In this document: piece after piece, positions 1 through 12,700 of the stretch | How positions within the stretch are numbered: position 1 is the stretch's first letter | Layout: each line of letters opens with the position of its first letter | DNA from: Paracentrotus lividus | Lineage: Eukaryota > Echinodermata > Echinoidea > Camarodonta > Echinidae | DNA: 64,000 nucleotides | Direction of reading: 5' to 3' | Assembly: GCA_940671915.1 (NCBI GenBank) | Contig: CALNVZ010000174.1 | Span: 79,687,407-79,751,406, forward strand | Program-made: the position numbers and the translations under genes | The notes under the pieces: model-generated | Databases searched by the model: none | The model's input: the letters and a program-made list of their open reading frames with translations, nothing else | Told to the model about the DNA's origin: nothing

Positions 1-2780
1 GAAGCAAATAAACATGTTTTCTTCCAATTAAATTTGCCTTTTGCGCAACTGGAACTCAACGGAACTGTATAAGTTCCGGTGTCAGAACCCTCATTTCATG
101 ACGTTTACCGTGACGTTACGGGTGAAAGCACTCATCTGATCAAAGGATATTTAGAACCATTGTATTGTCAAAAAGCTGCAATGTTGTAGGCCTGTATGAT
201 GTCAGTCAATCGTATTCATATTTGTGTGATATCCGGGTGTGATATAAAAGATACTGAATTGAATGGATTAACTAGAGCGATTGAGCGAATCTTTGATAAT
301 GTAAGCAAATATAGAACGATCTGAACTTTCGATTTCAATTTCCGTGCAATTTCTATGGCTCTTCCGGACTACTATCTTTTCAAGACCATGTAAATCAGTT
401 ATCTATATAGTTAAAAAGATGATCAGGATTTCTTTAAATTGGTTTGGCCTATATGAAGATTGAGAAATTAAAACATTTACAACATTTACCCTTCAAATTG
501 GTATAGGAGAGCTAGCTTTCGTAATATTTATTGTATTTTGATCATCTCTGTCATCAAATTAAGTCAAATAAGATTGTCTAAAATAGGATGACATATAAAA
601 GAAATATCAAACGTGTCCTTCGTTCTTATCCTACACACTATTCTCACTTACAATAGAAATAGGTCATTGTTATTTGTATCATTCTTTTCAATTTCTATGT
701 AAGTATCATGTCCTCGTGTTTTCATTATCTCATGTCTACATTCAGAGTTTCGCAACCTTTTCGCAAAACGATCATTACACTTCTTTCTTTCAATGTTTTT
801 TCTTTTTTTGATAAATATAGCCGAAAGCTATTGAATTGGGCACTGTATATTCTTTGATTGTAACTCTTCGCTGGTTGTAAAATTACAATAGCTGTTTTAT
901 TGGTATAGGCCCGACCAATATAAGACAAGAGCGGATCCAGCAGAGTTCAAAAAGCGAAAGGAAGGTCGAAAGTAAGGTGAAAATAATATTTTTTCGTTCT
1001 ATTCCCAAACGGCCACACGAGAGGGGGGTGGAGATTTCATACAAAATGATGTTAGACAAAATAATGGACCTCCACCGCCTGCAAATTGCCTTCCCCTCCC
1101 CCGGAAAACTGTGAGCACTCTTTAATTTTCTTCTTTCTCCCTTCCTGTTGATGTCAAAAACTTGTCAAAACTTGATAGCATGAATACGGTTTCCTTCATA
1201 GTAATAGTGATGTCAATGTATGGAATTACACTGAGGATTCAGGAGAAAGTGACATATATACAGGTTCGTACCCAAGGGGGGTCCGGAGCTTCGAAACCCC
1301 CTCCCCTCCTGGGCGAGCGGGGTCCGCTTGACCAAAAAAGTGCAAAACCCCAGCCCCACTTTTTGGGCAGAAATGTCATATACATTCTTTTTTATTCTTT
1401 TCAGTTGTCTACGTGGAAATATTTCTCGCGTTCCAACTTTCTTTTTTCAGATCACGGATGAAATCATTTTTATTTAGATGAATTAAAAAGAAATCAAATT
1501 TCACAAAACATTGATTTCCACTCACGCTCACCTGTGTCTTATCTTCTATTTTAAAGGAGGTTATATCGTCACTTTTAGAGGATGCTATAACAAGAATTTT
1601 TTTTAATATATATATAAAATCAAATTAGTTGCAAAATGTGCATTGCCTTGATTTTGGGTCGTCAAGGGGGGGGAGGATTAATCATGCTTTTGCATATACA
1701 AAATATTCACAACCTAGACAAAACCAAGAGATGTCCGTTTGCATATATTGACAATAATTCACTCACGTTCACATGGTTTTTATAAAATATTATTAAGAGG
1801 TTATTATCAATTCCAGAAGAAATTACTGTAAAATTTTCGCTCGTTTCGTGCTTACATTTTCGTATGGTTATCATCAGCATGTGAAGGAATAAAAAATAAA
1901 TAAGGCCTTCATGTTTTAGGCCATTAACGTAAATTTTCGCTCGCAAGGTCTACTCTCTGCTTAGAATAGCACCTTGATTGCTGACGCCCAACCTCGCATT
2001 TACTTTCTTTTCTTTTTTCTTTTTTTTTTATACAAATGAAGTGATTATCAGCCTGTGAATAAGTTTTAAATGTATAAATATTATATAAGGTAAAATGTGC
2101 ATAAAATATACCGCCTTCAGGTCATTTATAAGGCAAAATTTCCGGCCCGCGTTTTGCGCTCAAATGGTTCACTCCTAATTGCCCTTCATTTCATTCACAC
2201 ATGTTTATTGTGACGTGAAATTACCGGAGCAAAGTCCATAGTCCAATCACTGGCAGGCCTGTCAAGAAACTTTGCTCATAGTATTCCTTTTGTGTAGCTT
2301 GTTTGCTCACATGACTTCAGCAAACAGGAGCAAAATTATGTTTCACAACCCCTATAATGCCGTGATTTCTTAATTAAGATGATGAATCAGAGCCGAAAAT
2401 AATTTATTAACTTATCCCACTCCCCTATACATGTATAAAGAACTGCTGAAGGTCAAATTAATAAGGACAGATACTCTGTGAACATTGAAATCAATCGATT
2501 CCTGTATCAATACATGAGCCCAATTAAATAAATAATAATTATGATGTTCTTTGAACTGTCATAATGTCAAGAGTCTCTCAATAGCAATACATCAAGTTCA
2601 ACATTGACTTTATAAGGGAAATATAAGGGAAACGGATCTATCTTTCATGGGGAACGTTGTTGCATTGAAACATTATTTGTTGATGTATGTATTTATCTTT
2701 GATAAAATACTAGCAACCAAATGAGGACAATTTATTTCCGACGAGGGGGAGGAGAACGTGCAATGTTGTAATGTTTTGTT
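1..2780. other. intergenic, no gene seen
   Basis: AT-rich DNA with only short chance open frames and no recognisable protein. A GC-richer patch around 1264-1375 (runs of G and C around a TTCGAAACCCC word) and degenerate GCTCGC-type words around 1830-2160 resemble the repeat family seen more clearly at 22.3-23.1 kb. The ends of these repeats cannot be defined from this copy. Confidence 0.5.
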
Positions 2781-2833
2781 TCAAATGTAATATTGGTATT
2801 TCAGCGCTTTTATTATAAAACAAACCGTAGAAA

Positions 2834-2899
2834 GATAGAGGGAGAGAGGGAGAGAGGGGAAAAAAGAGGGAGAGGGAATGGAACAAGCAGAGAGGAGGG

Positions 2900-2936
<37 letters not shown>

Positions 2937-2950
2937 AAGAGAGAGAGAGA
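2834..2950. repeat. (GA)n-rich microsatellite
   Basis: Purine-strand GAGA and GGGAGA runs with a pure (GA)n core near 2901-2931. The Ser/Leu-rich open frame on the opposite strand is a translation of the CT repeat and is not a gene. Confidence 0.9.
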
Positions 2951-4335
2951 TGGAGTATAAGAGAGGATTATTATTTAAAAAAATGAATACCAAGACTCTC
3001 GCTTTCTAGCTTTCACATATCCTCGATATATTTTTGTCTTATCTAGTATGTAATTACTTTTATTACTACGTAATTAAGAGTAAACACCTACCCATATTTG
3101 TAGAAAACGGGAAACAAATAATAATCTTCTTTTTGCACAATGTTAAATCTATTTCAAAACTGAAACTGTTGAGTACTCCTGCCCACTTTCCCCGTCTTCT
3201 CGTAATTAGATGTGGTCATTAAGTATTATTTCTTCGATATATATACCTCTAATTTCGGACAATACCTTACTAAAATTGTGATCCAAACGAACACGCATTA
3301 TATGAATTATTTGAATACGTGTTTTTTATGCTTTTCTATAAATTTCCTTGCGTTAATATCTTGATTGGTGTCAATATTTTGAGATACGGTCTCGACATTT
3401 TATATGAAAATTCTGATATGTGCAGGAGTCGCCCCACACATTTTTGTGCGAAAGAATAAACAAATGGGGTTTAAAAAAAATGTAAGAATGTCAATAAACA
3501 ATATAATTCTAAATTAATTAATTTTGATAACGAAAATTTACCTTTTAAGTATAATTGTTAAGAATGCGACAAAGAATATTACATAAGAAATTCTAGCATC
3601 GAGGGGCTTAGTGATTTAAACCAAAACATATGATTTCACACATATTATTAGCATAATCATTGATAACTATAAAATAGAAAACATATATTTCAGTAAATCT
3701 AACTTTTTAGTCTGGGAGTACATCGCGGCCGAGATCTTAGGGAGTCAATCACAACCCTCCCGTCTTGACTACTACAAAACACCCCAGTCTGATTAGAGTT
3801 AAAATACCCGAATTACAAAATTGCAATATTGGAATATCTCTTTTAGAAACAAAGACAACCGCGTCGACTAAAATAGCAACACTCAAGAGAGAAGCAATTA
3901 CTTCACTTCATTAATGGTTCCAATGTTTATAAGATATATCTATTTCAAAGCTTTAAAAAGTTTGGGGATTGTATTTTGAGGATTGAAATAACAAAACAAA
4001 ACAAATATGTACAAGACGTAAAATGTCTTACGATGTATGAAGGGGACATTTTTTTTTTTTTTTTTATAGTTTAGTATAGTTTTTTTTTTTGTTACGCCCT
4101 TGCCCAAGAATAGATAATATTACTAAAACAATAAAGCACATCAAGTAACATCAGCTACAGATGAAGATCTAAGCATGCTACACAACAGCGCCCCCCCCCC
4201 CATACTGATGCACTCTATTATTTGGTGGTTAAAACCCATTCCTTTTAGACTTCAAGTGATCACGAGTTTAATGGATTCTCCACAGACCCCTATGGTAAAA
4301 ATGGTAATTGAAAAATCATTTGAGAATACTAATCT
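2951..4335. other. intergenic, no gene seen
   Basis: AT-rich sequence with T-runs at about 4050-4090 and a C-run at about 4191-4200. No coding, RNA or clear repeat structure was recognised. Confidence 0.5.
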
Positions 4336-4817
4336 ACACTGCAAAAGCTATGGTGTTAAATCTAACACGGACCCAGCTCTAAATCATTAACATTGAAATT
4401 AAAACCAGTTTTTGGTGTTAAAATACATCACTTGACACAATCACGGTGGGTGTTATTTCAACACCACATGCTGGTGTTATTGGCACCTTTCGTGGTGTTA
4501 AATACGTCAGTGGATGTTGATTTGATTTCTGTTAACTTTGTACTGATAAAACTGGGCCGGTATTTAAAAAAAACATGTATTAGTTACCTTCACAAATTAA
4601 AGCAGAATTTGTTTTTATGATATCTTTAATCAAAATATATCAAAAGATATATTTTTAACTGCAAAACTTCAACGAAGTGGTGTTTCAGATTTGTTATTGA
4701 CACCATGCACGTGGTGTTAGAGAATTTGTATCAGTACTAATCTTACACCAAAATTTAACACCACAAGTTTAAAACCAGTTTGGGGTTGCATTTTAGCACA
4801 ATGCGTTTTTGCAGTGT
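4336..4817. mobile_element. MITE-like element built on a GGTGTTA word
   Basis: Begins ACACTGCAAAAGC and ends GTTTTTGCAGTGT, which are inverted ends of roughly 12 bp. Inside, the word GGTGTTA or its complement TAACACC occurs repeatedly (for example near 4352, 4413, 4447, 4472, 4494, 4679, 4711 and 4756), and AAAACCAGTTT occurs near both ends. There is no coding capacity. Terminal inverted repeats plus subterminal iterated words are typical of non-autonomous DNA transposons, and CACTGCAAAA-type ends resemble hAT-type MITEs, but I did not find a convincing target duplication. The two open frames inside are incidental. Confidence 0.6.
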
Positions 4818-6705
4818 CAAACGAGACCATTCAAGATTTTTGCCTTTACTTGGTCATATATTTGTCTTCATCTTATTAAGATTAAAGGGAGGTTTTTCTA
4901 ATATTTTTTTTTTTAATAAACATGATAAAGTGGCTGGAATGAGACAAGACACAGATATAATTTGCAACACTTTTCGAGGACATTGGGCACCTTATAAAGT
5001 CCCCTACAATCCCACTGGGATCAACTTCTGATCTCTAATACACCATCTGAACCATCAATGAACTTTCTCTATGAAAGTATGAAAAATGTGTTCAAATACC
5101 TATCATTGATTTTATATGAATACAACAAAAAACAACAATGACGTAAGGGGAATCTTTTAAATAGTAGATACATTTACATGAGAGTTCTTTCAAAGGAAAC
5201 CTTGATCAATATATTTAAGATTATGTGCTAGGCTAGCGCCACCTTGTGACTCGTTCATCATATATTTCAGACGTACGTGTTCTTTTATTTCCAAATTATT
5301 TGGCTTGTGACAAATTATGGGGAATCTAGCCTAAAAAGAGGATCAATCTTATAGGTAAGTGTAAAATGAGGGAGACAATAAAAAAAAAAAAAAAAAAAAA
5401 AAAAGCGGGGGGGGGGGGGTTCACCAATCAAAATTAGTTATTGTGGATTAAAAAGAAGCTTAAAAAGTCTCGTTTTTTATGGAGATCAAACATTTTTCAT
5501 ATTTCCCCCTTTCTGTCTCATATTTCTGATTGTCTCTTTCTGACCTTGATATACGGCATGTGACATATACTTTCTATTAGGCTCAGCAGGGAAGGGGGTA
5601 AGATTCACTTTGAAGGATAATGGGAAAACGAATCAAACGAATTTGTCCACACAGCCATTTTGAAACAAAAAATATAGCCAATCACTAATTTTAATACAGT
5701 TAAATACATTAACTTCATTTTAAATCGTATTTCATTTGAGGGGCACGGAGTGGGGTAGGGGTGAGCTGAACATGCCAAAAAAAAATTACAATTAGATAGG
5801 CATTTCTCTTTCTTGTGTACGTTTACTGATAAAGTGACCCCCAGCCCCGGCTCCGTATAACCCCTGTATCTTAAAAAAAAAAAATCATTTTATCATTTGG
5901 CGTTTTGGAGGAATACTGGGACTTGAAATAAAAAGAGAAAAAGTATGTTTTAATTTAATCATAGATAATTTATTGAAACATAAAATAATCATATAAATTT
6001 CATTACAATATAAAATATTTCGTAATTTTTATAATATATACATATATGCATTAAAATATAGGCGCCGCCTGCTACGAAGAATGATGACAAGCAATTAAAT
6101 AACTATAAAATTAGATATTTTTTTGCCTCAATAAATTCAATGAATATATCATTTAATTTTTTTTACACGTTTAATTATAGTATTAACGAAGAAAATATAT
6201 ATGACAAGATGAATACAATTTAATAATGTTTTTTCTATCTAATAAATAATCCCTGTATATAACTTTGGATAAAGCTATTAAAAGCGAAAGCTTATTTGTT
6301 GGGTAAGATCATTTAATATTATAGACAAAATGATTAGAGAATAGAGCATACACATAGCAAAGGGATATATATTGCAGAGAAAGAGAGCGAGAGGGTATAT
6401 AGGGACACAAACAGGGACGTTTTAAGAAGGGATATTCATAGATAGAGAGAGAGGTGGGGGAGGGGGACATAAGAAACGTGCACATAAGTCGTCATTATTG
6501 ATAAAAATTTGCTGGTTTCATTATTTACACAATATACATTTGACGCCTTTTTATTATACATACGTACAATAACGTGAACGCAAAATAAGGATGTTAGAAA
6601 TCATACAATTTTGTAATTGAAGATGAAAATTTAATTAGACACCGTGTCGATACGAATTCAATGAAATAACATAATGTGTTACGTTAATCTACGAATTATA
6701 AAGAA
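4818..6705. other. intergenic; poly-A/poly-G tract at 5381-5420
   Basis: AT-rich, no gene seen. A run of about 24 A is followed within a few bases by a run of about 14 G. A purine-rich patch (GAGAGAGAGG) lies at about 6378-6465. Confidence 0.5.
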
Positions 6706-6850
6706 CCTGGGGGGCATTTCATGAAAGGACTTGTCGGACGTTTTATCCGACCAACTGTTATAAGCTACTGAAATGCTTGAATCTGATTGGCTGAGAGCAA
6801 ATTTGTCGGATAAAACGTCCGACAAGTCCTTTCATGAAATGCCCCCCAGG
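6706..6850. mobile_element. 145-bp hairpin MITE with perfect 46-bp arms
   Basis: Positions 6706-6751 and 6805-6850 are exact reverse complements (ends CCTGGGGGGCATTTC and GAAATGCCCCCCAGG), separated by a 53-bp loop. Perfect arms imply recent insertion or gene conversion. It contains no protein; the short open frame crossing it is incidental. The element class is not decidable from this copy. Confidence 0.85.
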
Positions 6851-7393
6851 TGTCTATTTCCCAAGTGCATTTTCTACATTAAGCTTATCAAGCCAAATGT
6901 TGACTTTAAACTTCTAATATTAAATGATATGATTGTCTACGAGCCCCCACTCTTCATACTGAACAGTAAGTAAACAGTAAATGAACAAAATTACTTGTAA
7001 AATGACCCATACGGGGCAAATAATATTAAGATAAAAGTACCAATGTGGTTTACCGAGTTTACTATATCACCACTTGCATATACATGCCGGTAATAATTTT
7101 TGAAAAATAATAATATACGAAAAGAAAAGGGTGAGCTATAAAAGAATAAATAAATGTAATCTACAAAACAAAAGTTGTAATTTATAAATCTCGATGATCT
7201 CAAGTTATACTTGGAAGGCAACTAAAGGAAAATTATCACTTTCTATCGAAGCGTTTGTGACAAAAATCATAATGCATCTAAAGTCATTAACTAAAAAATA
7301 TATACATTTGTTTCATGAGAGCTGTTGAAAATATGATATCATTAAATATATGTAGCCTCTAATTTATTTTTCCTTAAATTCTAAAAACTTTTA

Positions 7394-7397
<4 letters not shown>

Positions 7398-7443
<46 letters not shown>
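7398..7443. repeat. (TA)n microsatellite
   Basis: Uninterrupted alternating TA of about 45 bp, with shorter TA runs at 7510-7530. A (CT)n run lies at about 7661-7688. The Tyr/Ile-rich minus-strand frame here is a translation of the repeat. Confidence 0.95.
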
Positions 7444-7446
<3 letters not shown>

Positions 7447-7655
7447 TGATTCATTAAAGCTGTTAAAAATATAAATTTTATATTGAAATTCTATATACAT
7501 TGTATATATTAAATATATATATATATATAGTGAAATGATTGACATACACAAACAACCCGGCGGAGGCAACTTTTTGCAACCTAAAATTCAAAATGGATGA
7601 CAGCTCTGGGGGTCATTGGGTCAAGCTACGTCACAAAATTCTCTATAAACCAATT

Positions 7656-7688
<33 letters not shown>

Positions 7689-7999
7689 GTATATATATAA
7701 AACATCTAACTTATTTTTCCTTAAATTCTTACTCTAAACATAACTGTATTACTTTGTAGAAAAAATAGTATAAAGTTGTAAATGTAATATTATACATAAA
7801 TATGTGTATGGCAATCCAAATTTGAACCAAATTATTGATTCTTTTCAAATACAAGCATTATTTTGATTACTTTCGAACGACACAGAATTGAAAGTTTCAT
7901 TAGAAAACAAATTGACATCCTTTGTTTTAAAGTTATAAATTGTACCTGAAAAAAAAAGTACCTTAACTATTAAAGAGATACATGTATAGAAATATAATA

Positions 8000-8980
8000 G
8001 GGTACATGCAGGTAATATGGGCCAGCAGGTAATATGGGCCACCTGAAGCAAATCATGTCGTGACCGTCGACCGGTGACCGGTGACCGGTGTGAGCACCAT
8101 AATGGTGTTCATATTTACTGAATACGAAAATATATCGTCGTGAGAGCATCTGATGCAGAAATTTCTCTGAGAAAATTGCTGAAAACCAACAAGGTACGTA
8201 AAACATACGGCATTTTTTTACCCTGATGTAAAATTTGATATTTCACAGAATGTGATGGTGAAAGAGTGTTTGAGGGGTAACCTCAATTGTTTTGTATATT
8301 TAGTAAGCTTATAGTTTCATTTTGATCATACTAGCGTGTACAGGTCAGTTTGTTGTAGTGAAAGGGTGCAATGTGGCATTGAATGCTTGCCTGACAGAGC
8401 AACATTAGTGCAGGTAATATGGGCCATCCAAAATGGCGGAAATGATTCTGGTACTTAGTATTGGGATGAGGCATCAATCTCTTTGGTACGATTTTTTTGG
8501 TATATTCACAGTATATAATTAATATAAATAACTTATTGTAGGCCTATATTGACTTGTATAATGAATATAATATTAAATTATATTAAAAAAAGAAATAATA
8601 TACAAAATACAAAACAATGAAATATATAGTCACAGTATTTACTGAAGGGTCTTATAATTTCAAATGATATCTTAAAGTTAATGATTTTCAACATTTTAAG
8701 CAAATTCCAGACATGGTAGAGTCATTGTAGTTTTTAAAACATACATTAAATACATGTGCCCATATTACCTGCACATGCAGGTAATATGGGCACTTTGGTA
8801 ATGACGTCAACATTTGAATATTGCAGACAGGAGGGTTTGTGATAATTGTTTTTCTTCACAATAAAAGTTAGAGTAGTTGTTATTGATTCATATAAACAAA
8901 GATTAGACTGTGTGCCATTCTGTGATTTTATGCAAATTAGGCAAAGGAGCTCAGGGGGCCCATATTACCTGCATGTACCC
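8000..8980. mobile_element. non-coding element A (copy 1), GCAGGTAATATGGGC word
   Basis: Bounded by GGGTACATGCAGG and CCTGCATGTACCC inverted ends and flanked on both sides by TA (7998-7999 and 8981-8982), as in Tc1/mariner-type insertion. The word GCAGGTAATATGGGC occurs six times: 8009, 8025, 8410 and 8777 forward, 8758 and 8958 reverse. The pair 8758-8791 forms a head-to-head palindrome in the interior. A GACCGGTGACCGGTG array lies near 8070. No open frame resembles a transposase, so it is presumably non-autonomous. A second copy lies inverted at 26665-27610. Confidence 0.75.
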
Positions 8981-9333
8981 TACTAATGTTTTACTGCCAG
9001 GATTTATTTATCGGTTAAAGTTTAAATTTCTAAATACAATGCAGCAATCAGTATTCTTGGATATAGACAAAAATATACAAAGTATCAAAAAATTTAAACA
9101 TTTGTAATAATTCAGGAATATTTCAGCCATTTTCATTATTGACAAGCCTCATATACTACACGTTGGTCTTTCTTTCCGAACAAATGAATTTACTTATTAT
9201 TTATTTACAAATAAATTTACTGAAAGATTAATGCATGTAATATGCAGTTAGTGTTGTTAAAAGCCAAAAGGGCATTAATTCTATGTGTAAAAATATAATG
9301 CGATAAAACCCTTATTGGCTTTTAGCAAACGAC
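8981..9333. other. downstream flank of the galaxin-like gene
   Basis: AT-rich. A minus-strand AATAAA at 9205-9200, about 130 bp beyond the stop codon, is a plausible polyadenylation signal for the galaxin-like gene. Nothing else was recognised. Confidence 0.4.
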
Positions 9334-9719
9334 TTAAAGGAAGCTGTGGAGTTTCCTCACCAGCCGCCTTGTGTATGGAATGATGACGTCATTCATCGTG
9401 AGGTGAAGAGCAGATTCTTCCAGTCCCATCTCAGAATCTATGAAAACAGCGATCTTTTGACCACGCCTTAAAGACGGTGCGTTGCATCCGATTTGACTTG
9501 ACATTACAAGCTCGAGGCTACCGTTGCCATCTTCTGGTACAAGCGGCAGAGTCCCGCGGAGAGCCTCCAGTGGTTCGATGAAGTAAGAGCGGGAACCGTC
9601 TACCATTTCCGCGTCGACGACGGTTGCGATGAAAAATCTCTGCATGGGTCGAAGTCTGTCTGTACACGCTGATGAGATGGGATCACTCCTGCGATTTAAG
9701 TTGCATAGGCACTGGGAGT
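9334..9719 (-). CDS. galaxin-like gene, exon 13 (C-terminal domain, possibly NTR-like)
   Basis: 386 nt ending in a stop codon, 128 residues. It opens DSQCLCNLNRRSDPISSACTD, then alternates hydrophobic strands (RFFIATVVDAEM, SYFIEPLEALRG, LELVMSSQIGCNAPSLRRGQ, KIAVFI). The CxC start, beta-rich pattern and a C-x-A-P-x-L-x-x-G-Q segment before a final strand recall netrin/TIMP (NTR) modules. It has only four cysteines, so this is a suggestion; a structure prediction would decide it. Confidence 0.75.
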
Positions 9720-12700
9720 CTAAAAATATGAAACAGGAAAAAAAGGAAACAAAATAGAACTGAATGATTAGAAAAGAGTCAATAACTCATCTGTATTTTT
9801 TATCTTTAGAAGTAGCCAAACATGAAATAAAGATTTCTGAATGTTATTACATAACGTTGCTACATTTTTGCAGTTGTATGTAAACGAATCATATCAATTT
9901 TAAAGAGTGATTAGGTCCTTTTTCAGGACCACTCATAAGGTTAAGAAAGAAAATTTGGTGCACCGTAAAAACTTCTGCTAATCATATCAATTTTTAGTCG
10001 ACAAAAAAAAACTCACCTTGTGATACCATGGATACAGGCAGTGTATTGGGATTTGTGTCTCTTCGAGGAATAACGATGTGATCATCAGAGCAGATCTCTT
10101 TGGAAGGCTGGTAGTAAGAAGCACCGCAGCATTGGGCACCATCAACTTTGTGATGTAGGTCTCCTTGGCAACACTCGAATCGAGTAGGATTATAAGGAGT
10201 GTCCACACAGCATGAGGTCTTCCCGCTTGAAGCGTCCGATGGTTGACCGTTACAGCAGATGAAATCATCTCGCAAATCAAGGACAAAGTTACCGCAACAG
10301 GTCTGCGTCAGAGCATCATACTCCTGCTCATCGCAGAACAGTACCCTCGCCCCATCATCTGCTTCATCTGCGACATTGGAGCTGCTTGACCATGGATTGA
10401 GTGCGGTGACGATGTTTGATTCAGAGCAGATCTCCGTTGAGGTATTGAATATTTGGGTATCGCAACAGCCTTGTTCTGCCGTGGAAAAAGATGACCCATC
10501 GCAGCATTCGAATTGGTCGTCGCTTAAGAGGGCTTCACCACCGCAGCAGGTGTGGATGAAGCTGTTGATTACAGTACCCCCACAGCATTCTCTGGCCTCT
10601 CCGGGATAAAGGGTGACGCCGTTACAACACGTCTGGTAGCGACTGTCGATGAGTTCCCCGCCGCAGCACTCGACGTTGTCACCGGCAGACTTCGACCAAA
10701 CGATTCCACCGCAGCAGATTTCTTCTTCTGGATTCCTGACGATGTCAACACCGCAGCACTCGCCGCCTGAGATGAACTTGTGCTCGACCCCACCACAGCA
10801 TGTATGCTGTGAGCTCTGGTAGGTAGCCGTATCACAACAGGAGATGGTCTGTTCAGCCATTCTGGACTGAGTGAATGGGAAAAGGTCGTTCATGCAACAG
10901 GTCTCTGTGAGAGGTTCGTATGTCTTATCACCACAGCATTGAAGGTCGGATTCCCCATGGCTGAGGTGTCCATTGCAACAGATCGCCATCGCGTTGTCGG
11001 TTTCATAGATTTGAAAGCCACAGCATTCTGTCATCTCGCTTTTCCTCATATGTCTGTAAATAAAATGCAAATAAAGATGTGTCCTTCATTAATTTAAGAT
11101 AATTGAATTACGAAGATACATGTCAATCAAAGTATTCTCAGAAATGTAATACAACCAACCCCCCCCCCACAAAAAAAAATAAATAAATAATAATAATAAT
11201 AATAAAAGAAAAATAAAATCTTCTTCTACTCGAGTCCTTTCTCCTATTCTTCTGTTTGATTTTTAATATACCTGATTACATTTTAAAGATCATAGTATAC
11301 ATTGTATATTGATTCTTAGGGGATCCGAATTAGATAAATAAATAAGAAAAAAAAATTAGAACATGAAATATAATCCTTGTGAGATAAATTCGTCAGGTAA
11401 GCCATACTTACAATTCTCCTTTGCAACAGATTTGATCATCAGGTTGGTAAGCCTGTCCGCTGCAGCATTCCCCGTTTGGTAGGTCAAACGCCCAACCATT
11501 GCATACGGTCTCGGTCTCAGGGTTAAAGGCAGTACGGCCATGGCACTCATCTCGGCCACCATCTCGCTCATGGAGACTCCCGTCGCAGCATATCTGGCTT
11601 TCAGGTCTGGTCAAGAGTTCGTAACCACAGCAGGTTGCATCTAGATTTCAAATGAAGAAAAGAGGGAATGTGTGAGATTGGAAACATTCTGCGTTGATTT
11701 GAATGCTTAATGCCATATAACAAAGTCAACTTATGACTGTTTCACGGAACAAAAAATCTTAAAGAAAAGTAAACTACTCACCACTGTTCGTCATCATGTG
11801 GACATGCCCGTTACAGCAGACTTCCCTGGGGGGTCAAAGGCTTGAAAGCTGCAGCATTCTCCTGTTTCTGACCCTTCCGGTAGTGGTACTGGGTATCCAC
11901 TGCAGCAGATGAAACCAGTTCCCACTAGTTGTCACCACAGCAAACGTATTCATCAGGGTGGTACGGGGTGTTGCCGCAGAGCTCAGGGAACTCGGCTACC
12001 TCGTCTAGGTCTCGGATAATTCCTCTTTGGTCACACATGTGTGTGAGGGTGTTGTAAGCTGTGTTCCTGCAGCATCTACAGAACAAAAAAAGAAACATAC
12101 AAATAAAGTTTTTGTAGCAAAATGACTTAAAACAATTATTATTAAGTTTTTGCTACACGACCTCTACGTTACAGCAGCGAACATGTTATTTGAATGAAAT
12201 TATCCTTTTGCAGATAATTCCGGAAGCTATACTAAGAATTCAAAGTGAGGCGAGATGTCTCAAGGGGTGTCCCCCGAGTGCCGAGGTGGTGAGTTGACTA
12301 TTTCAGACAATACGAATTGTTGTTCCGCAATTTTAAGACTTTCCAGGTTAAAGGATGTCATGCGGATGTTGTTTCTTACCCAGATTCAGCAGAAGGTATG
12401 TCATGCACTGTGGCCATGCAACATGTTTGTGAGTGCGGGCTTGAATGAAGTGGTAGTTCCAGGACAACACTCCTCTTCGTAACCATCCTCATCGAATCGC
12501 CCCCTGATGAAATCATCGCAGCACACCTCGGCCGTTGGTCATACAGCTGGATACCGCATACCGCAAGGTTCGTGATAAAACTTCGATGACACCATCTTCC
12601 ATGCAAACCTGGAATGGGAAAAGAGGTAGAGAGAATTAAGAGGATATTACTTTACATACATAAAATCAAAAGAAAATTTATATGAATACTACCCTATTCC

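Noticed and set aside
8758-8791. CRISPR-like or bacterial repeat interpretation of the recurring words
   Set aside because: Spacing is irregular, words occur in both orientations, and the DNA is clearly eukaryotic.
10259-10835. Open frames antisense to or out of frame with galaxin-like exon 12
   Set aside because: Shadows of the repetitive coding exon.
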